Positions 1 through 9,173 are shown, numbered from the stretch's first letter. The stretch is 64,000 nt of DNA from Mesorhizobium sp. Pch-S (GCF_004136315.1 NZ_CP029562.1:1364001-1428000); one strand, 5' to 3'. Notes: a model not told the origin generated them from the sequence alone. Program-made: numbers and translations.

Positions 1-301
1 TGGGCAGGCGCGCCTGCCGCACCGCCTCGGCCAGCGCAGCGCCAAGTTCGTCGGTCTGCAGGTAGGGGTCGCCATTCGCCGGTGGCGGATTGAGCAGGAA
101 CGCCGCCGATGCGCCCTCCAGCGCCGTCGCCATCGCTTCTGCATCCTCCATGCCGGCAAGCGCTGCTTCGGCACCAAGGGCTCTCCATCGGCCTGCCTGT
201 TCGCTGCGGCGCAGCACGACACGCACGGCCTCGCCCCGTTCGATGAGGGCATGCGCAACCGCGCCACCGGCACGACCGCTTGCTCCGAGAACGACATACA
301 T
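1..301 (-). CDS. NmrA-like NAD(P)-binding oxidoreductase (partial, runs off left edge)
   Basis: Reading the minus strand from the ATG at 301 gives about 100 open residues with no stop before the window edge. The N-terminus has a Rossmann dinucleotide-binding motif (VVLGASGRAGGAV), followed by a predicted beta-alpha-beta unit and a segment reading AAFLLNPPP. That order is typical of NmrA/NAD(P)H-binding atypical short-chain reductases. The gene diverges from the LysR regulator that starts about 90 bp away, a common arrangement in which the regulator controls the oxidoreductase (inference). Substrate unknown. The C-terminal part lies outside the window. Confidence 0.75.
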   Translation of the reverse strand, partial: MYVVLGASGRAGGAVAHALIERGEAVRVVLRRSEQAGRWRALGAEAALAGMEDAEAMATALEGASAAFLLNPPPANGDPYLQTDELGAALAEAVRQARLP

Positions 302-391
302 GACTACCTCCTTCGCCAGACCGGCAGGACAGGCCTGCTTGATGGGAGAAAGGTAGGCGGAGCAATTCCATGCGTCCAATGCATGGTATAT

Positions 392-1321
392 ATGCCTAGC
401 ATGCGGAAAGTGAATTTACGTCGGATCGATCTCAATCTCCTGGTGGCGCTGCAGGCGCTGCTGGAGGAAAGGAACGTGACGCGGGCGGCCCAGCGGCTTG
501 GCATGAGCCAGCCGGCGGCGAGCCGTGCGCTGGGACGGCTGCGCGCGCTGTTTTCGGACGCACTGCTGGTCGACGCTCCGGGCGGCTACATCCTGTCCGC
601 CCGTGCCAACGAGATCCGTCCTCACCTGCAGAGAATACTGGCGGGCGTCGGCGACATGCTGGAAGCCAATGCCTTCGATCCGGCAACCGCCACCGGCCAC
701 ATCCGGCTGCTGATGCCAGACCTCCAGGCCGCGGTGCTGGCACCGCATCTGCTGGCCCGCCTCGCCCGCGAAGCACCGCTGCTCGACCTCGACATCGCGG
801 CGCCCGGCGCGAACGGGTTCGAAATGCTTGAACATGGCGGAGCCGAGGCGATGGTGGCGTTGATCGACGACGCGCCGGCCGGTATCCAGCGGCGGCGGCT
901 CTATGACGAAGAACTGGTGACGCTGATGCGGGCACAGCATCCCGCGCTTGCCCGCAAGCTCACGCTGGAACGCTTCCTGGCGCTGGAGCATATCGTGGTG
1001 AGCGTCACCGGCGTGGGCGCAGCCCCTGTCGACGAGGCGCTGGCACGACTGGGGCAGACGCGGCGGGTGAAACTGCGCGTGCCCAACTTCTTCGCAGCGG
1101 TGGAGATCGCTGCGCGTTCCGACCTCGTCATGACCCTGCCGGCGAGCCTGGCGCGCGCCGCCGCCACCATGGAACGCTTCGTCTCGCTGGCGCCACCGCT
1201 CGATCTCGGGACCTTCACGATGAGCCTCGCCTGGCACGCGCGCCAGCAGGATGCACCGCGGCACATCTGGCTGCGGCGCGCTATCGTCGCGGCAGCGACG
1301 GATATGTCGTCGCGCCGCTGA
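392..1321 (+). CDS. LysR-family transcriptional regulator
   Basis: About 309 residues, the usual LysR length. The N-terminal winged helix-turn-helix is clear (LLEERNVTRAAQRLGMSQPAASRALGRL is typical of the family, seen around residues 20-47), followed by a periplasmic-binding-protein-like effector domain. The frame is open much further upstream, but homologous sequence begins at MPSMRKVNLRRIDLNLL, so the start is placed at 392 (an ATG at 383 or 401 is also possible). A short AT-rich dyad around 380-400 overlaps the start and could be a T-N11-A type box. It is divergent from the NmrA-like gene and convergent with the GatZ-like gene, whose stop lies 10 bp away. Its effector is unknown. Confidence 0.88.
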   Translation: MPSMRKVNLRRIDLNLLVALQALLEERNVTRAAQRLGMSQPAASRALGRLRALFSDALLVDAPGGYILSARANEIRPHLQRILAGVGDMLEANAFDPATATGHIRLLMPDLQAAVLAPHLLARLAREAPLLDLDIAAPGANGFEMLEHGGAEAMVALIDDAPAGIQRRRLYDEELVTLMRAQHPALARKLTLERFLALEHIVVSVTGVGAAPVDEALARLGQTRRVKLRVPNFFAAVEIAARSDLVMTLPASLARAAATMERFVSLAPPLDLGTFTMSLAWHARQQDAPRHIWLRRAIVAAATDMSSRR

Positions 1322-1331
1322 GCCGGTCCGG

Positions 1332-2627
1332 TCAGGCCGGCTGGAGTGACAAGGCCGCGCGGTTGTAGCTGCGCACGACGTTGCGGACCGCCTCGACCAT
1401 CAGGGCGTGCGGCGTCGCCTCGACCTTGCCGGCGGCAACCGCCGGGTAGAGCGTCGCCAGGTTCTGGCTGATCAGCGTCTCCGGGATGGCGCGGCCTTCG
1501 AGGCGCTTGAGCAAGGCGTCGACAGCGGCCGAAGCCTGCGGATGCGGCCAGTAGTAGCGGATGCGGTCGCTGTAGGAGAAATGGCGCTGCAGGCGCAGGT
1601 CGTCGGCGTCGCCATGATAATATTTCTCCCAGTTCTTCGGCTCGGCCAAAAGCAGCTTTTCCATCTTGCCGCGCAGTGTCTCCTCTTCCGGCAGGCGGTC
1701 AAGGAAAGCAGCGATCTGGTCGAGGCCGAACAGCGCTTCGCGCAGCGCGAAGGTGAGGCCGGGGCCGACCTTGAGGATGGCGAAGCCGTCATGGACCAGA
1801 GCCGCCAGCGCCTGCTGCGGCTGGTAGTCGGTCGAATGCGCCTCGAAGACGAATTGCGGCATCTGCCTGAGCACGCCGCTCAGCGCCGTCGCCTTGGCAC
1901 TGTCATAGACGACGACATTCTCGTTGCCGAATTCCACACCCGGCTGCACCACCACACCGATGGCGCGGGCGAAGGCGTCCTCAAGGCCGAGTGCCGCGAA
2001 GGCGCGGCGGTGGACCTCGACCGTCTCGACGGCGGCGGCCGGCGTGGTCAGTTCCAGATGGTCGAGCGCTTCCATCGCCCCGCCCGGGATCGGTACCTCG
2101 GTGCCGATGATGTAGGCCGGCAGGTCATAGCCGGCCTCAGCCGCCGCCATTTCCGCGATCCTGGCAAGCCGTGCCGCCCGTTCGGCCGTCACCGCATCCG
2201 GCAATGCCACCGGCTCGCCAAGACAGCCCATCGAGGTGTCGAGGTGGATCTTGGTGAAGCCGGCGCGGACGAACGCGTCCATCATGACATCGGCGCGCTG
2301 CATCGCCTCATCGGCGGGCAGATGTTTCCACGGATTGGGGCCGAGGTGATCGCCGCCGAGGATCAGGCGGCTGGTGTCGAAGCCGAGACGCGTCGCGATG
2401 TCCTCGACGAAGCTGCGGAAGTCCGCCGGCGTCATGCCGGTGTAGCCGCCTTCCTGGTTGACCTGGTTGCAGGTGGCTTCGATCAGCACATCCATACCGG
2501 TGGCGATGCCTTCCAGGAGTGCTGCCTCGATGACCAGCGGATGAGCCGAGCAGATCGAAGTAATGCCGCCGCGCTCGCCCCTTGCGAAGCGGGCCGGAAG
2601 GCCGGCGAGTCTGCTGGTGGCGCTCAT
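1332..2627 (-). CDS. GatZ/KbaZ-like protein, probable D-tagatose-6-phosphate 4-epimerase or aldolase subunit
   Basis: 431 residues, full length for the GatZ/KbaZ family (first named as the non-catalytic subunit of tagatose-1,6-bisphosphate aldolase). Family features seen include SICSAHPLVIEAAL near residue 25, EATCNQVNQEGGYTGM near residue 50 and LGGDHLGPNPW near residue 90. No GatY/KbaY class II aldolase partner is in the operon. Stand-alone members in Agrobacterium polyol pathways have been described as tagatose-6-phosphate 4-epimerases that give fructose-6-phosphate, and the adjoining PfkB kinase fits that role. The ATG overlaps the kinase stop by 4 bp and an AAGGAGTT site lies inside the kinase end, so the two are probably translationally coupled. 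It is the last gene of the operon. Confidence 0.85.
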   Translation of the reverse strand: MSATSRLAGLPARFARGERGGITSICSAHPLVIEAALLEGIATGMDVLIEATCNQVNQEGGYTGMTPADFRSFVEDIATRLGFDTSRLILGGDHLGPNPWKHLPADEAMQRADVMMDAFVRAGFTKIHLDTSMGCLGEPVALPDAVTAERAARLARIAEMAAAEAGYDLPAYIIGTEVPIPGGAMEALDHLELTTPAAAVETVEVHRRAFAALGLEDAFARAIGVVVQPGVEFGNENVVVYDSAKATALSGVLRQMPQFVFEAHSTDYQPQQALAALVHDGFAILKVGPGLTFALREALFGLDQIAAFLDRLPEEETLRGKMEKLLLAEPKNWEKYYHGDADDLRLQRHFSYSDRIRYYWPHPQASAAVDALLKRLEGRAIPETLISQNLATLYPAVAAGKVEATPHALMVEAVRNVVRSYNRAALSLQPA

Positions 2628-3571
2628 GCCGCAACTCCTTGGCTGTGCAGGAAGGTTTCGATCTCGGCCATGGTGGAGGTGCCCTCCATCGGCCCCTTGA
2701 CGCTGACGGCGCGCGCGCCGGTGGCGTTGGCGATGGTCAGCGCCTTGCCGGGCGCCATGCCGCGCAGCCAGCAGGTGACGAAGGCCGCGCCGAAGCTGTC
2801 GCCGGCGCCGGTCGGATCGATCTCCTCGACCCTGAAGGCCGGGGCGGACACTTCGCCGGAGCGGTCGAAATAGCTGGCGCCGTCGGCGCCGCGCTTGACG
2901 ACGATGGCCTTGATGCCGCGCTCGAGCAGTTCGGCGATCGCCGCCGCCTCCTCGGTCGCCTTGGTGAACAGGAACATCTCCGGGCCGCTCGGCATGAACA
3001 GGTCGGCGTTTTCGAGCGCATGGGCGAGAGCCTCGCGCATGCCGGGCAGCTCCAGCATCTCCTTGCGGATGTTGGGGTCGAAGGAGACGGTGCCGCCTTT
3101 GGCCTTGATGCGCCGCGTCGCCTCGAAGATGGCCGAGACGATGCCGTCGAAGAACAGCGCCGAACCCATGATGTGCAGGTGGTCGGCACCGTCGATGAGC
3201 GCTTCGGCCTCAGGCGTCAGGCCGATGGCGCTGCAGGCGCTGTGGCGGATGTTGTAGATGAAGTCGCGGTTGCCGTCCGGCCGGTAGCGCACGAAGGCGC
3301 TGCCGGTGGCCGCCGTCGGATGAACGCCAATGGCCGAGACATCGGCGCCGTCCCGCCGCAGCCGCTCGACATTGAGCACGCCAAAGTCGTCATTGCCGAC
3401 GGCGCTGACAATGCCGCAGGGCTGGCCGAGCTTGGCGGCCTGGTCGATGAAGATCGCCGGCGCACCGGAGGCGAACGGACCGATGAGCGGGATGGCGGCG
3501 GTGAAACCGAGCCCGGGCTCGACAGCCATGATCTCGACGACGATCTCGCCGATGGTGATGATCTTCTTCAT
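2624..3571 (-). CDS. PfkB-family sugar kinase, probable tagatose kinase
   Basis: 315 residues, typical of PfkB/ribokinase kinases. The ATP-binding signature with catalytic Asp (DPTGAGDSFGAAF) is near residue 255, and an N-terminal glycine-rich substrate region is present. The enzyme should phosphorylate a ketohexose or similar sugar with ATP in the cytoplasm. Tagatose is the best guess because the next gene is GatZ-like and related rhizobial operons pair a tagatose kinase with a GatZ homologue (inference from context). It starts 28 bp after the permease stop and overlaps the GatZ-like start by ATGA. A fructokinase or other ketose kinase cannot be excluded from sequence alone. Confidence 0.85.
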   Translation of the reverse strand: MKKIITIGEIVVEIMAVEPGLGFTAAIPLIGPFASGAPAIFIDQAAKLGQPCGIVSAVGNDDFGVLNVERLRRDGADVSAIGVHPTAATGSAFVRYRPDGNRDFIYNIRHSACSAIGLTPEAEALIDGADHLHIMGSALFFDGIVSAIFEATRRIKAKGGTVSFDPNIRKEMLELPGMREALAHALENADLFMPSGPEMFLFTKATEEAAAIAELLERGIKAIVVKRGADGASYFDRSGEVSAPAFRVEEIDPTGAGDSFGAAFVTCWLRGMAPGKALTIANATGARAVSVKGPMEGTSTMAEIETFLHSQGVAA

Positions 3572-3599
3572 GCTTGCATTCCGATGAAAGGGTTGCCGC

Positions 3600-4595
3600 T
3601 CAGGTCCGGGCGGATTTGCTGCGCACGTCGAGCCAGACGGCGATAAGGATGACGGCGCCCTTGACGATGAGCTGGTAGAAATAAGGCACCGACAGCATGT
3701 TCATGCCGTTGTTGATGACGCCGATGATGAGCGCGCCGAGGATGGTGCCGACGATGGTGCCGACACCGCCGGCGAGCGAGGTGCCGCCGAGGACTACCGC
3801 GGCGATGGCGTCGAGCTCGTAGCCCGTGCCGGCATTGGTCTGCGCCGACGATAGGCGCGAGGACAGCAGCATGCCGCTGATCGCCGCCATCATGCCCGAA
3901 ATGGTGAAGACGATGATCTTGATGCGGTCGACGCGGATGCCGGAATAGATCGCCGCTTCGCGGTTGCCGCCGGTGAGATAGACCTGCCGCCCGAAGATCG
4001 TCTTCGACAGGATGATGTGGTTGACCACGAACAGCACGGCCATGATCCAGATGATGATCGGGATGCCGAGGAAGCTTTCGCCGCCGATGGCGAGCCAGGT
4101 GTCGTTCTCGATCATCGCGGGCGCGCCGTTGGTCGGCAGGCTGACCATGCCGCGATAGATGCCCATCGTCGCCACCGTGACGATGAAGGATGGCAGCATC
4201 AGCTTGGCCGACAGCGCGCCGTTCAGCGCCCCCATCAGCGCGCCGGCGGCCAGCGTCAGCGCCACCGCCGGCACAAAGCCGAAGCCCATGGCGAAGGCCT
4301 GCGCCGCCACCATGCCGGCGACGGCGATGATGGAGCCGATCGACAGGTCGATGTCGCCGAGCAGGATGACATAGGTCATGCCGTAGGCGGCGACCGCGAT
4401 GACGGCGACCTGCTGCATGATGTTCATGAAATTGTTGAAGGCGAGGAAGCGCGGGCTCATCACCGAGAACACCACGCACAGCACGGCCAGCGAGATGATG
4501 ATGCCGCCATACTGGCGCACCGTCGGCGAGGCCAGGAAAGAGCGGCGGACCTCGGCGTCGGCGGCCTTCTTCTGGATGTCCTGAACATTGCTCAT
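3600..4595 (-). CDS. Sugar ABC transporter permease (RbsC-like)
   Basis: 331 residues starting at MSNVQDIQKKAADAEVRR. The open frame extends upstream, but that part overlaps the ATPase gene and is not membrane-like. The protein is strongly hydrophobic with about eight to ten predicted membrane segments. It contains YGMTYVILLGDIDLSIGS near residue 80 and ELDAIAAVVLGGTSLAGG near residue 245, both characteristic of RbsC/XylH-type permeases (BPD_transp_2). The start overlaps the ATPase stop by ATGA. With the ATPase and binding protein it forms a CUT2-type importer in the inner membrane. Confidence 0.93.
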   Translation of the reverse strand: MSNVQDIQKKAADAEVRRSFLASPTVRQYGGIIISLAVLCVVFSVMSPRFLAFNNFMNIMQQVAVIAVAAYGMTYVILLGDIDLSIGSIIAVAGMVAAQAFAMGFGFVPAVALTLAAGALMGALNGALSAKLMLPSFIVTVATMGIYRGMVSLPTNGAPAMIENDTWLAIGGESFLGIPIIIWIMAVLFVVNHIILSKTIFGRQVYLTGGNREAAIYSGIRVDRIKIIVFTISGMMAAISGMLLSSRLSSAQTNAGTGYELDAIAAVVLGGTSLAGGVGTIVGTILGALIIGVINNGMNMLSVPYFYQLIVKGAVILIAVWLDVRSKSART

Positions 4596-6139
4596 GCGTG
4601 TATCCCCGCTGCATAGGTCATGACGGTTTCGGGTGTGAGGCCGTCGGCATCGAGCACGGCGGCGACGGATTTGTTGTGCATCACCACGACGCGGTCGCTG
4701 AGGCCCAGCACCTCCGGAAGCTCGGAGGAGACCATCAGGATCGCGGTGCCGTTGGCGGCCAGTTCGCGGATGATGCGGTAGATCTCGAATTTGGCGCCGA
4801 CATCGACGCCACGGGTCGGCTCGTCCAGGATCAGCACGCGCGGCTTGATCTGCAGCCATTTGGCCAGCACGATCTTCTGCTGGTTGCCGCCGCTCAAGGA
4901 CCCGGTGGTGGTGTCGATCGAGGCGGTCTTGATGGCGAGACGCTTGACTTCGCTCCTCGCCGCCTCGCGTTCGGCCGTGCCCCGCATCAGGCCGAGCGGC
5001 CCGGAGAGCTGGCCGAGCCCGACCATGTTGATGTTGCGCTCGACGCTGTGCAGCAGCACCAGGCCTTCTTCCTTGCGGTTCTCGGTGACGAAGGCGATGC
5101 CCTTGCGGATCGCCTGCGCGGCCGAGCGGAATACCACCGGCTTGCCGTCGAGCAGGATTTCGCCCTGCGGCGCAAGCATGCCGAACAGCGCCTTCATGAC
5201 GTCGGAGCGGCCCGAGCCGACGAGGCCGAACAGCCCGACGACCTCACCGGGCTTCACGTCGATCGAGACGTCGCGGAACTTGCCGGCAAAGGTGAGATGC
5301 TTCGTCGCCAGCACCGGCGGCGTGTCGGCCGGCGGGCGCGGCGCCTCGCGCGGCGGATAGATGTCGTTCATGGCGCGGCCGACCATCAGCGTGATCAGCC
5401 GGTCGATGCTGGTCTGGCTCTTCTGCGTCGTCGTCACATATTCGCCGTCCCGCATGACGGTGATGTCGTCGGAGAGCCGCATGATCTCTTCCATGCGGTG
5501 GGAGATGTAGATCACCGCCTTGCCCTGGCTCTTCAGGCGCTCGATGATGGCGAAGAGGATCTCGGCCTCGCTGTCGGATAGCGACGAGGTCGGTTCGTCG
5601 AGGATGACGACGTCGGCCGGCAGGCTGAGGCCCTTGGCGATCTCGACCAGCTGGCGCTGCGCGATCGACAGGTCGCCGACTTTTGCGCGCACGTCGACCG
5701 GCAGGCCCAAGTCGCGGATGAGCTGCTCGGCAGCGGCGTTCAAGGCACGGTCGCGGATGAAGCCGAAGCGGCTCGGCTCATGGCTGGCGAAGATGTTCTC
5801 GGCCACCGACAGGTTGCGGCTGAGGCTGAGTTCCTGAAAGACGATGGAAACGCCATGCGCACGGGCATCGCGCGGATTGCGCGGCGTGTAGGCCTTGCCG
5901 TTCAGCACGATGCTGCCGGCGGTCGGCTTGAAGACACCGGCGAGGATCTTCATCAGGGTGGACTTGCCGGCGCCGTTCTCGCCCAACAGCGTGTGCACAC
6001 GACCGCGCCGCACGGTGAGATTCATGCGCTTCAGCGCTGCAACCGGGCCGAAGGACTTGGCGATGTCGTGGATCTCGAGCACCACGTCGTCCGAAGGATC
6101 CGAGGCAGCGGCGTGCGGCTTCTGGTTGATGGCTGTCAC
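4592..6139 (-). CDS. Sugar ABC transporter ATP-binding protein, two ABC domains (RbsA/MglA-like)
   Basis: About 515 residues with two ABC cassettes, as in the CUT2 family. First cassette: Walker A GENGAGKSTLMK, Walker B VVILDEPTSSLSD. Second cassette: degenerate Walker A GLVGSGRSDVMK, signature LSGGNQQKIVLAKWL, Walker B LILDEPTRGVDVG. The degenerate second P-loop is normal for RbsA-like proteins. An ATG at 6154 is in frame, but a strong GGAGGAGC lies between it and a GTG at 6139, ideally spaced for the GTG, so 6139 is preferred (the alternative adds five residues). The stop overlaps the permease start. Confidence 0.93.
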   Translation of the reverse strand: MTAINQKPHAAASDPSDDVVLEIHDIAKSFGPVAALKRMNLTVRRGRVHTLLGENGAGKSTLMKILAGVFKPTAGSIVLNGKAYTPRNPRDARAHGVSIVFQELSLSRNLSVAENIFASHEPSRFGFIRDRALNAAAEQLIRDLGLPVDVRAKVGDLSIAQRQLVEIAKGLSLPADVVILDEPTSSLSDSEAEILFAIIERLKSQGKAVIYISHRMEEIMRLSDDITVMRDGEYVTTTQKSQTSIDRLITLMVGRAMNDIYPPREAPRPPADTPPVLATKHLTFAGKFRDVSIDVKPGEVVGLFGLVGSGRSDVMKALFGMLAPQGEILLDGKPVVFRSAAQAIRKGIAFVTENRKEEGLVLLHSVERNINMVGLGQLSGPLGLMRGTAEREAARSEVKRLAIKTASIDTTTGSLSGGNQQKIVLAKWLQIKPRVLILDEPTRGVDVGAKFEIYRIIRELAANGTAILMVSSELPEVLGLSDRVVVMHNKSVAAVLDADGLTPETVMTYAAGIHA

Positions 6140-6274
6140 GGATTGCTCCTCCATAACCCACCGCCGACGGGCGTAGCGGGCACTCCCTTTCGGGGCATGC
6201 GAGAGCGTCGGCGTTGTGGATCAAGGCAAGGCAGGGAGAGCATGGCGCCCTCCCCACCGCCTGCCTGTTCGGGC

Positions 6275-7177
6275 TTACCTGGTTTCGCCGTCCTTGGTGA
6301 CGACGCCCGGAACGATCGGCTGCTTGGCCTCGACCGTCTCGCCCTTGATGACCTTGGCCGCGGTCTGGACCGCAACCTTGCCCATCTGGTCCGGATACTG
6401 GGCGATGACGCCCACCATGACCGGGTCGTTCTTCACGGCGTTGCGGGCTTCTTCCATGCCGTCGAAGCCGATCACCTTGACCTGGGACTCAAGCTTCGCG
6501 GCCTTGACGGCGGCAGCGGCGGCCAGTGCCGCGTCATCGCCGAAGCCGAAGATGCCGACGATGTCGGGATTGGCCTGCAGGATGTTCTGCGCGGTCGCCA
6601 GCGCCTCGGGACGGGTAATGCCCGGCTGGATGGCCACGATCTTGACGTCCGGATGCTTCTCCAGGCCCTTCTTGAAGCCTTCGACGCGATCGACCACCGA
6701 CTGCACGGTCGGATAGTCGATGACCGCGACATTGCCCTTGCCGCCGATCGACTTGGCCATCAGCTCGGCCGCCTTCTCGCCGCCGGCGAAATTGTCGGTG
6801 CCGACAAAGGAGGTGACGTCGACATTGTTGGCGGGCACGTCGACGGTGATGACCTTGATGCCGGCCTTCTCGGCCTTGGTGATGGCCGCCTTCACGCCCT
6901 TGGAATCCACCGGCGAGATGATGATGACGCTGACGCCCTTGGTGATGAAGTCCTCGACATCGGCAAGCTGCTTGGAGAGGTCCTGGTTGGCGATGGCGAC
7001 TTCGAGCGGCACCTTCTCGGCCTCGGCTTCCTTCTTCATCGCGTCGGCGAGCGAGATGTAGAACGGATGCTGCTGGGTAAGCAGCGACGCGCCGATGCCT
7101 TCGGCGGAAGCGATGCCGGCCATCAGGGCAAGAGCGGCACCCGACAGAAGAATACGGCCAAGCGTTTTGCGAAACAT
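6275..7177 (-). CDS. Periplasmic sugar-binding protein of ABC transporter
   Basis: 300 residues from an ATG preceded by GGAGGAAC. A further ATG 12 bp upstream lies within that ribosome site and is less likely. Residues 1-25 form a Sec signal peptide ending IASA. The mature part is a type I periplasmic-binding fold (Peripla_BP_4, ribose/galactose class), with SFVGTDNFAGGEKAAE and VKVIGFDGMEEARNAVK visible. It is the first gene of the five-gene operon, about 135 bp ahead of the ATPase, and sets substrate specificity. The ligand is not deducible from sequence; the linked enzymes point to tagatose or a related polyol or ketose. Confidence 0.93.
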   Translation of the reverse strand: MFRKTLGRILLSGAALALMAGIASAEGIGASLLTQQHPFYISLADAMKKEAEAEKVPLEVAIANQDLSKQLADVEDFITKGVSVIIISPVDSKGVKAAITKAEKAGIKVITVDVPANNVDVTSFVGTDNFAGGEKAAELMAKSIGGKGNVAVIDYPTVQSVVDRVEGFKKGLEKHPDVKIVAIQPGITRPEALATAQNILQANPDIVGIFGFGDDAALAAAAAVKAAKLESQVKVIGFDGMEEARNAVKNDPVMVGVIAQYPDQMGKVAVQTAAKVIKGETVEAKQPIVPGVVTKDGETR

Positions 7178-7534
7178 GTGTTCCTCCATGAAGCCGGCGA
7201 TGCCCGGCCTGTTGTTGATCTGAACGCGAAGATGCGCCTCCCGCCTTGCGGACCGAAATCGGCCGCTACCTCCAAGACAGGAATTGGGCCCGATATCGAG
7301 CCAGCATCCAGATGCCGCACAATCTCCTACGTGTCAACTTATTTTTTTACACGCGATAAAAACTTGCAAAACCCCACAAATGCGGCGACTATCTGGTCAA
7401 TTGAAACGCAGCGCACAGGAAACGATCGCTTCGGGTCGGCCTGCGGCTTGCTTCGGTCAAAAAATAATTTTACGCATGGAAATAAATCGATTTATCCCGT
7501 TCGGGGCGCGCGGCAACAGGCGAGGAAGCCGAGC
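7178..7534. promoter_or_regulatory. Divergent promoter region of the sugar operon and lacI-type gene, with candidate operator
   Basis: 357 bp between two divergent genes and clearly more AT-rich than its surroundings. A perfect 14-bp palindrome with a central CG, ATAAATCGATTTAT, lies at 7482-7495, about 40 bp before the regulator start. This form (AT-rich arms, central CG) is usual for LacI-family operators. A second, weaker symmetric stretch at 7332-7353 has CGTGT and ACACG arms around a T-run. The first site may mediate autoregulation and the second may act on the transport operon. No footprint or experimental support is available here. Confidence 0.5.
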
Positions 7535-8560
7535 ATGAGCGAACAGAAGGTCAGGACCATGGAGGAGTTCGCGGCGGCCACCGGCCTGTCGCGGCCGACG
7601 GTCTCGAAATACTTCGACAATCCCGACAACGTGAAGCCGTCGACCCGGGCGCGCATCGAGAAGGCGCTCAAGGATTACGACTACCGGCCCAACATCTTCG
7701 CAGCCAGCCTCAACCGCAAACAGCCGAAGAACATCGGCGTGATCGTGCCGCACATCTCGGACCCCTTCTATGCCGAGGTGGTGCGCCAGATCGAGATGCG
7801 CTGCCTTGCCGAAGGCTATTGGGCGATCGTGTTGTCCTCGCATGGCGAGCGCAAGCTGGAAGCGCGCGCGATGCGCACGCTGATGTCGCTCAACATCGCC
7901 GGCGTGCTGATGGCGCCGCTCGGCTTCGAGACGGACGCCACTTTGCTCGCCAGCCTCGTCAGCACCATGCCGATCGTGTTCCTCGACAACCGGGTCAACA
8001 CCGAGCAGTCCTTTGTCGGCACCGACAACCGGCAGAGCATGGGCATGATCACCGAATATCTGTGCCGCACCGGCGAGCATCCGTGCTTCCTGGAAATGCC
8101 GGCGGTGAACCAGAATGCGCTGGAGCGCCGCGCCGCCTATGTCGCCACCATGGAGCGGCTCGGTTTCGAGCCGGTCGTGCTGCCGACCACGGCCACGGGC
8201 TGGGAATTCGAGGAGCTCGGCTACCGCGAGGCCGGGCGCATCCTCGACAGCGGCGGCTTTCCGACCCGCACCGTGCTGTGCGCCAACGACCGCCTGGCTT
8301 TTGGGGTGATTGCGGCGGCCTTCGAACGCAAGCTGCAGGTGGGCAGAGACGACGGCTGCGAACTGCGTGTCGCCGGCCATGACGACCATCCGCTCAGCCG
8401 CTTCACCTGCCCGCCGCTGACCACGGTGGCGCAGGACTACCAGGGAATCGCAGCCAGCGGCGTCGACATGCTCTTCACCCGCATTGCCGGTGGCGCGGAC
8501 GCCGGCAAACCGGAGATCAGGCAGCTGGAAGCCAAGCTGATCATGCGCGGCTCGGCGTAG
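7535..8560 (+). CDS. LacI-family transcriptional regulator of the sugar operon
   Basis: 341 residues. The N-terminal helix-turn-helix is FAAATGLSRPTVSKYF with hinge sequence ARIEKALKDYDYRPN, followed by a periplasmic-binding-like effector domain (IGVIVPHISDPFYAEVV near residue 68). The open frame runs far upstream antisense to the transport genes; the start at 7535 is chosen because homology begins there and GAGGAA precedes it. It diverges from the ABC operon and probably represses it until the sugar or its phosphate is present (inference). C-terminal residues RQLEAKLIMRGSA match the usual LacI end. Confidence 0.9.
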   Translation: MSEQKVRTMEEFAAATGLSRPTVSKYFDNPDNVKPSTRARIEKALKDYDYRPNIFAASLNRKQPKNIGVIVPHISDPFYAEVVRQIEMRCLAEGYWAIVLSSHGERKLEARAMRTLMSLNIAGVLMAPLGFETDATLLASLVSTMPIVFLDNRVNTEQSFVGTDNRQSMGMITEYLCRTGEHPCFLEMPAVNQNALERRAAYVATMERLGFEPVVLPTTATGWEFEELGYREAGRILDSGGFPTRTVLCANDRLAFGVIAAAFERKLQVGRDDGCELRVAGHDDHPLSRFTCPPLTTVAQDYQGIAASGVDMLFTRIAGGADAGKPEIRQLEAKLIMRGSA

Positions 8561-8690
8561 GAAGCGCAGCACCTCTTTTTCGCCCGCAAGGGCGGAAGGG
8601 TAACGGCACGCGCCATTGTCAGCTGTTGCAGCCTCGGCCGGCTCCGGGTTATCCGTTGCCGACACTGTTCAGCCCGGGGGTTCCAGTCAC

Positions 8691-9173
8691 GTGAGCGTCG
8701 CATTCGCCAAGGAGGAAAGCGCCGAGGCCGCATCGGAAACCATCCTGCCGCCGCGCCCGATCCCCGACCGGATCAACCTGGTCACCGAGGCGGGTCTCAG
8801 CATGCTGCAGGAGGAACTGGCGCGGGCGCAGGAAGCGCTCGAGGCCGCCGGCAGGCTGGAAGATGTCAATGAAAGGCGACGGCAATCAGCCGTACCGGTT
8901 CGGGATGCCCGCTATTATGCCGAGCGCGTCCGCACGGCGCAGCTCGTGCCGGCGCCCACTTCGAATGCGGTGGTCGGCTTCGGCCATTCGGTCACCTTCA
9001 GGCGCGACGATGACCGCGTCCAGACCTTCCGCATCGTCGGCGACGACGAGGCCAATCCGGCCCAGGCTTCCATCTCGCACGGCTCGCCGGTGGCGATTGC
9101 ACTGATGGGCAAGGCAGTGGGTGATTTCGTGCCGTTCGGGCAAGGTGAGATCGAGGTGCTGGCTATTTCGTGA
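8691..9173 (+). CDS. GreA/GreB-family protein (Rnk-like regulator)
   Basis: About 160 residues beginning VSVAFAKEES from a GTG preceded by a GGGGG stretch. An upstream TTG at 8616 would add 25 residues, but the first 25 do not look conserved. An N-terminal helical stretch (SMLQEELARAQEALEAAGR) is followed by the GreA/GreB C-terminal fold (TFRIVGDDEANPAQASISHGSPVAIALMG and onwards). Family members bind the RNA polymerase secondary channel or, in the Rnk branch, modulate nucleotide metabolism. The acidic tip pair of true Gre factors is not obvious, so anti-pausing activity is uncertain. It is a lone gene, followed by an R1 repeat and the convergent DEAD-box helicase. Confidence 0.82.
   Translation: MSVAFAKEESAEAASETILPPRPIPDRINLVTEAGLSMLQEELARAQEALEAAGRLEDVNERRRQSAVPVRDARYYAERVRTAQLVPAPTSNAVVGFGHSVTFRRDDDRVQTFRIVGDDEANPAQASISHGSPVAIALMGKAVGDFVPFGQGEIEVLAIS

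Noticed and set aside
5780-7534. Long plus-strand open frame joined to the LacI gene
   Set aside because: It is antisense to the ATPase and binding-protein genes, has no domain, and LacI homology starts only at 7535.
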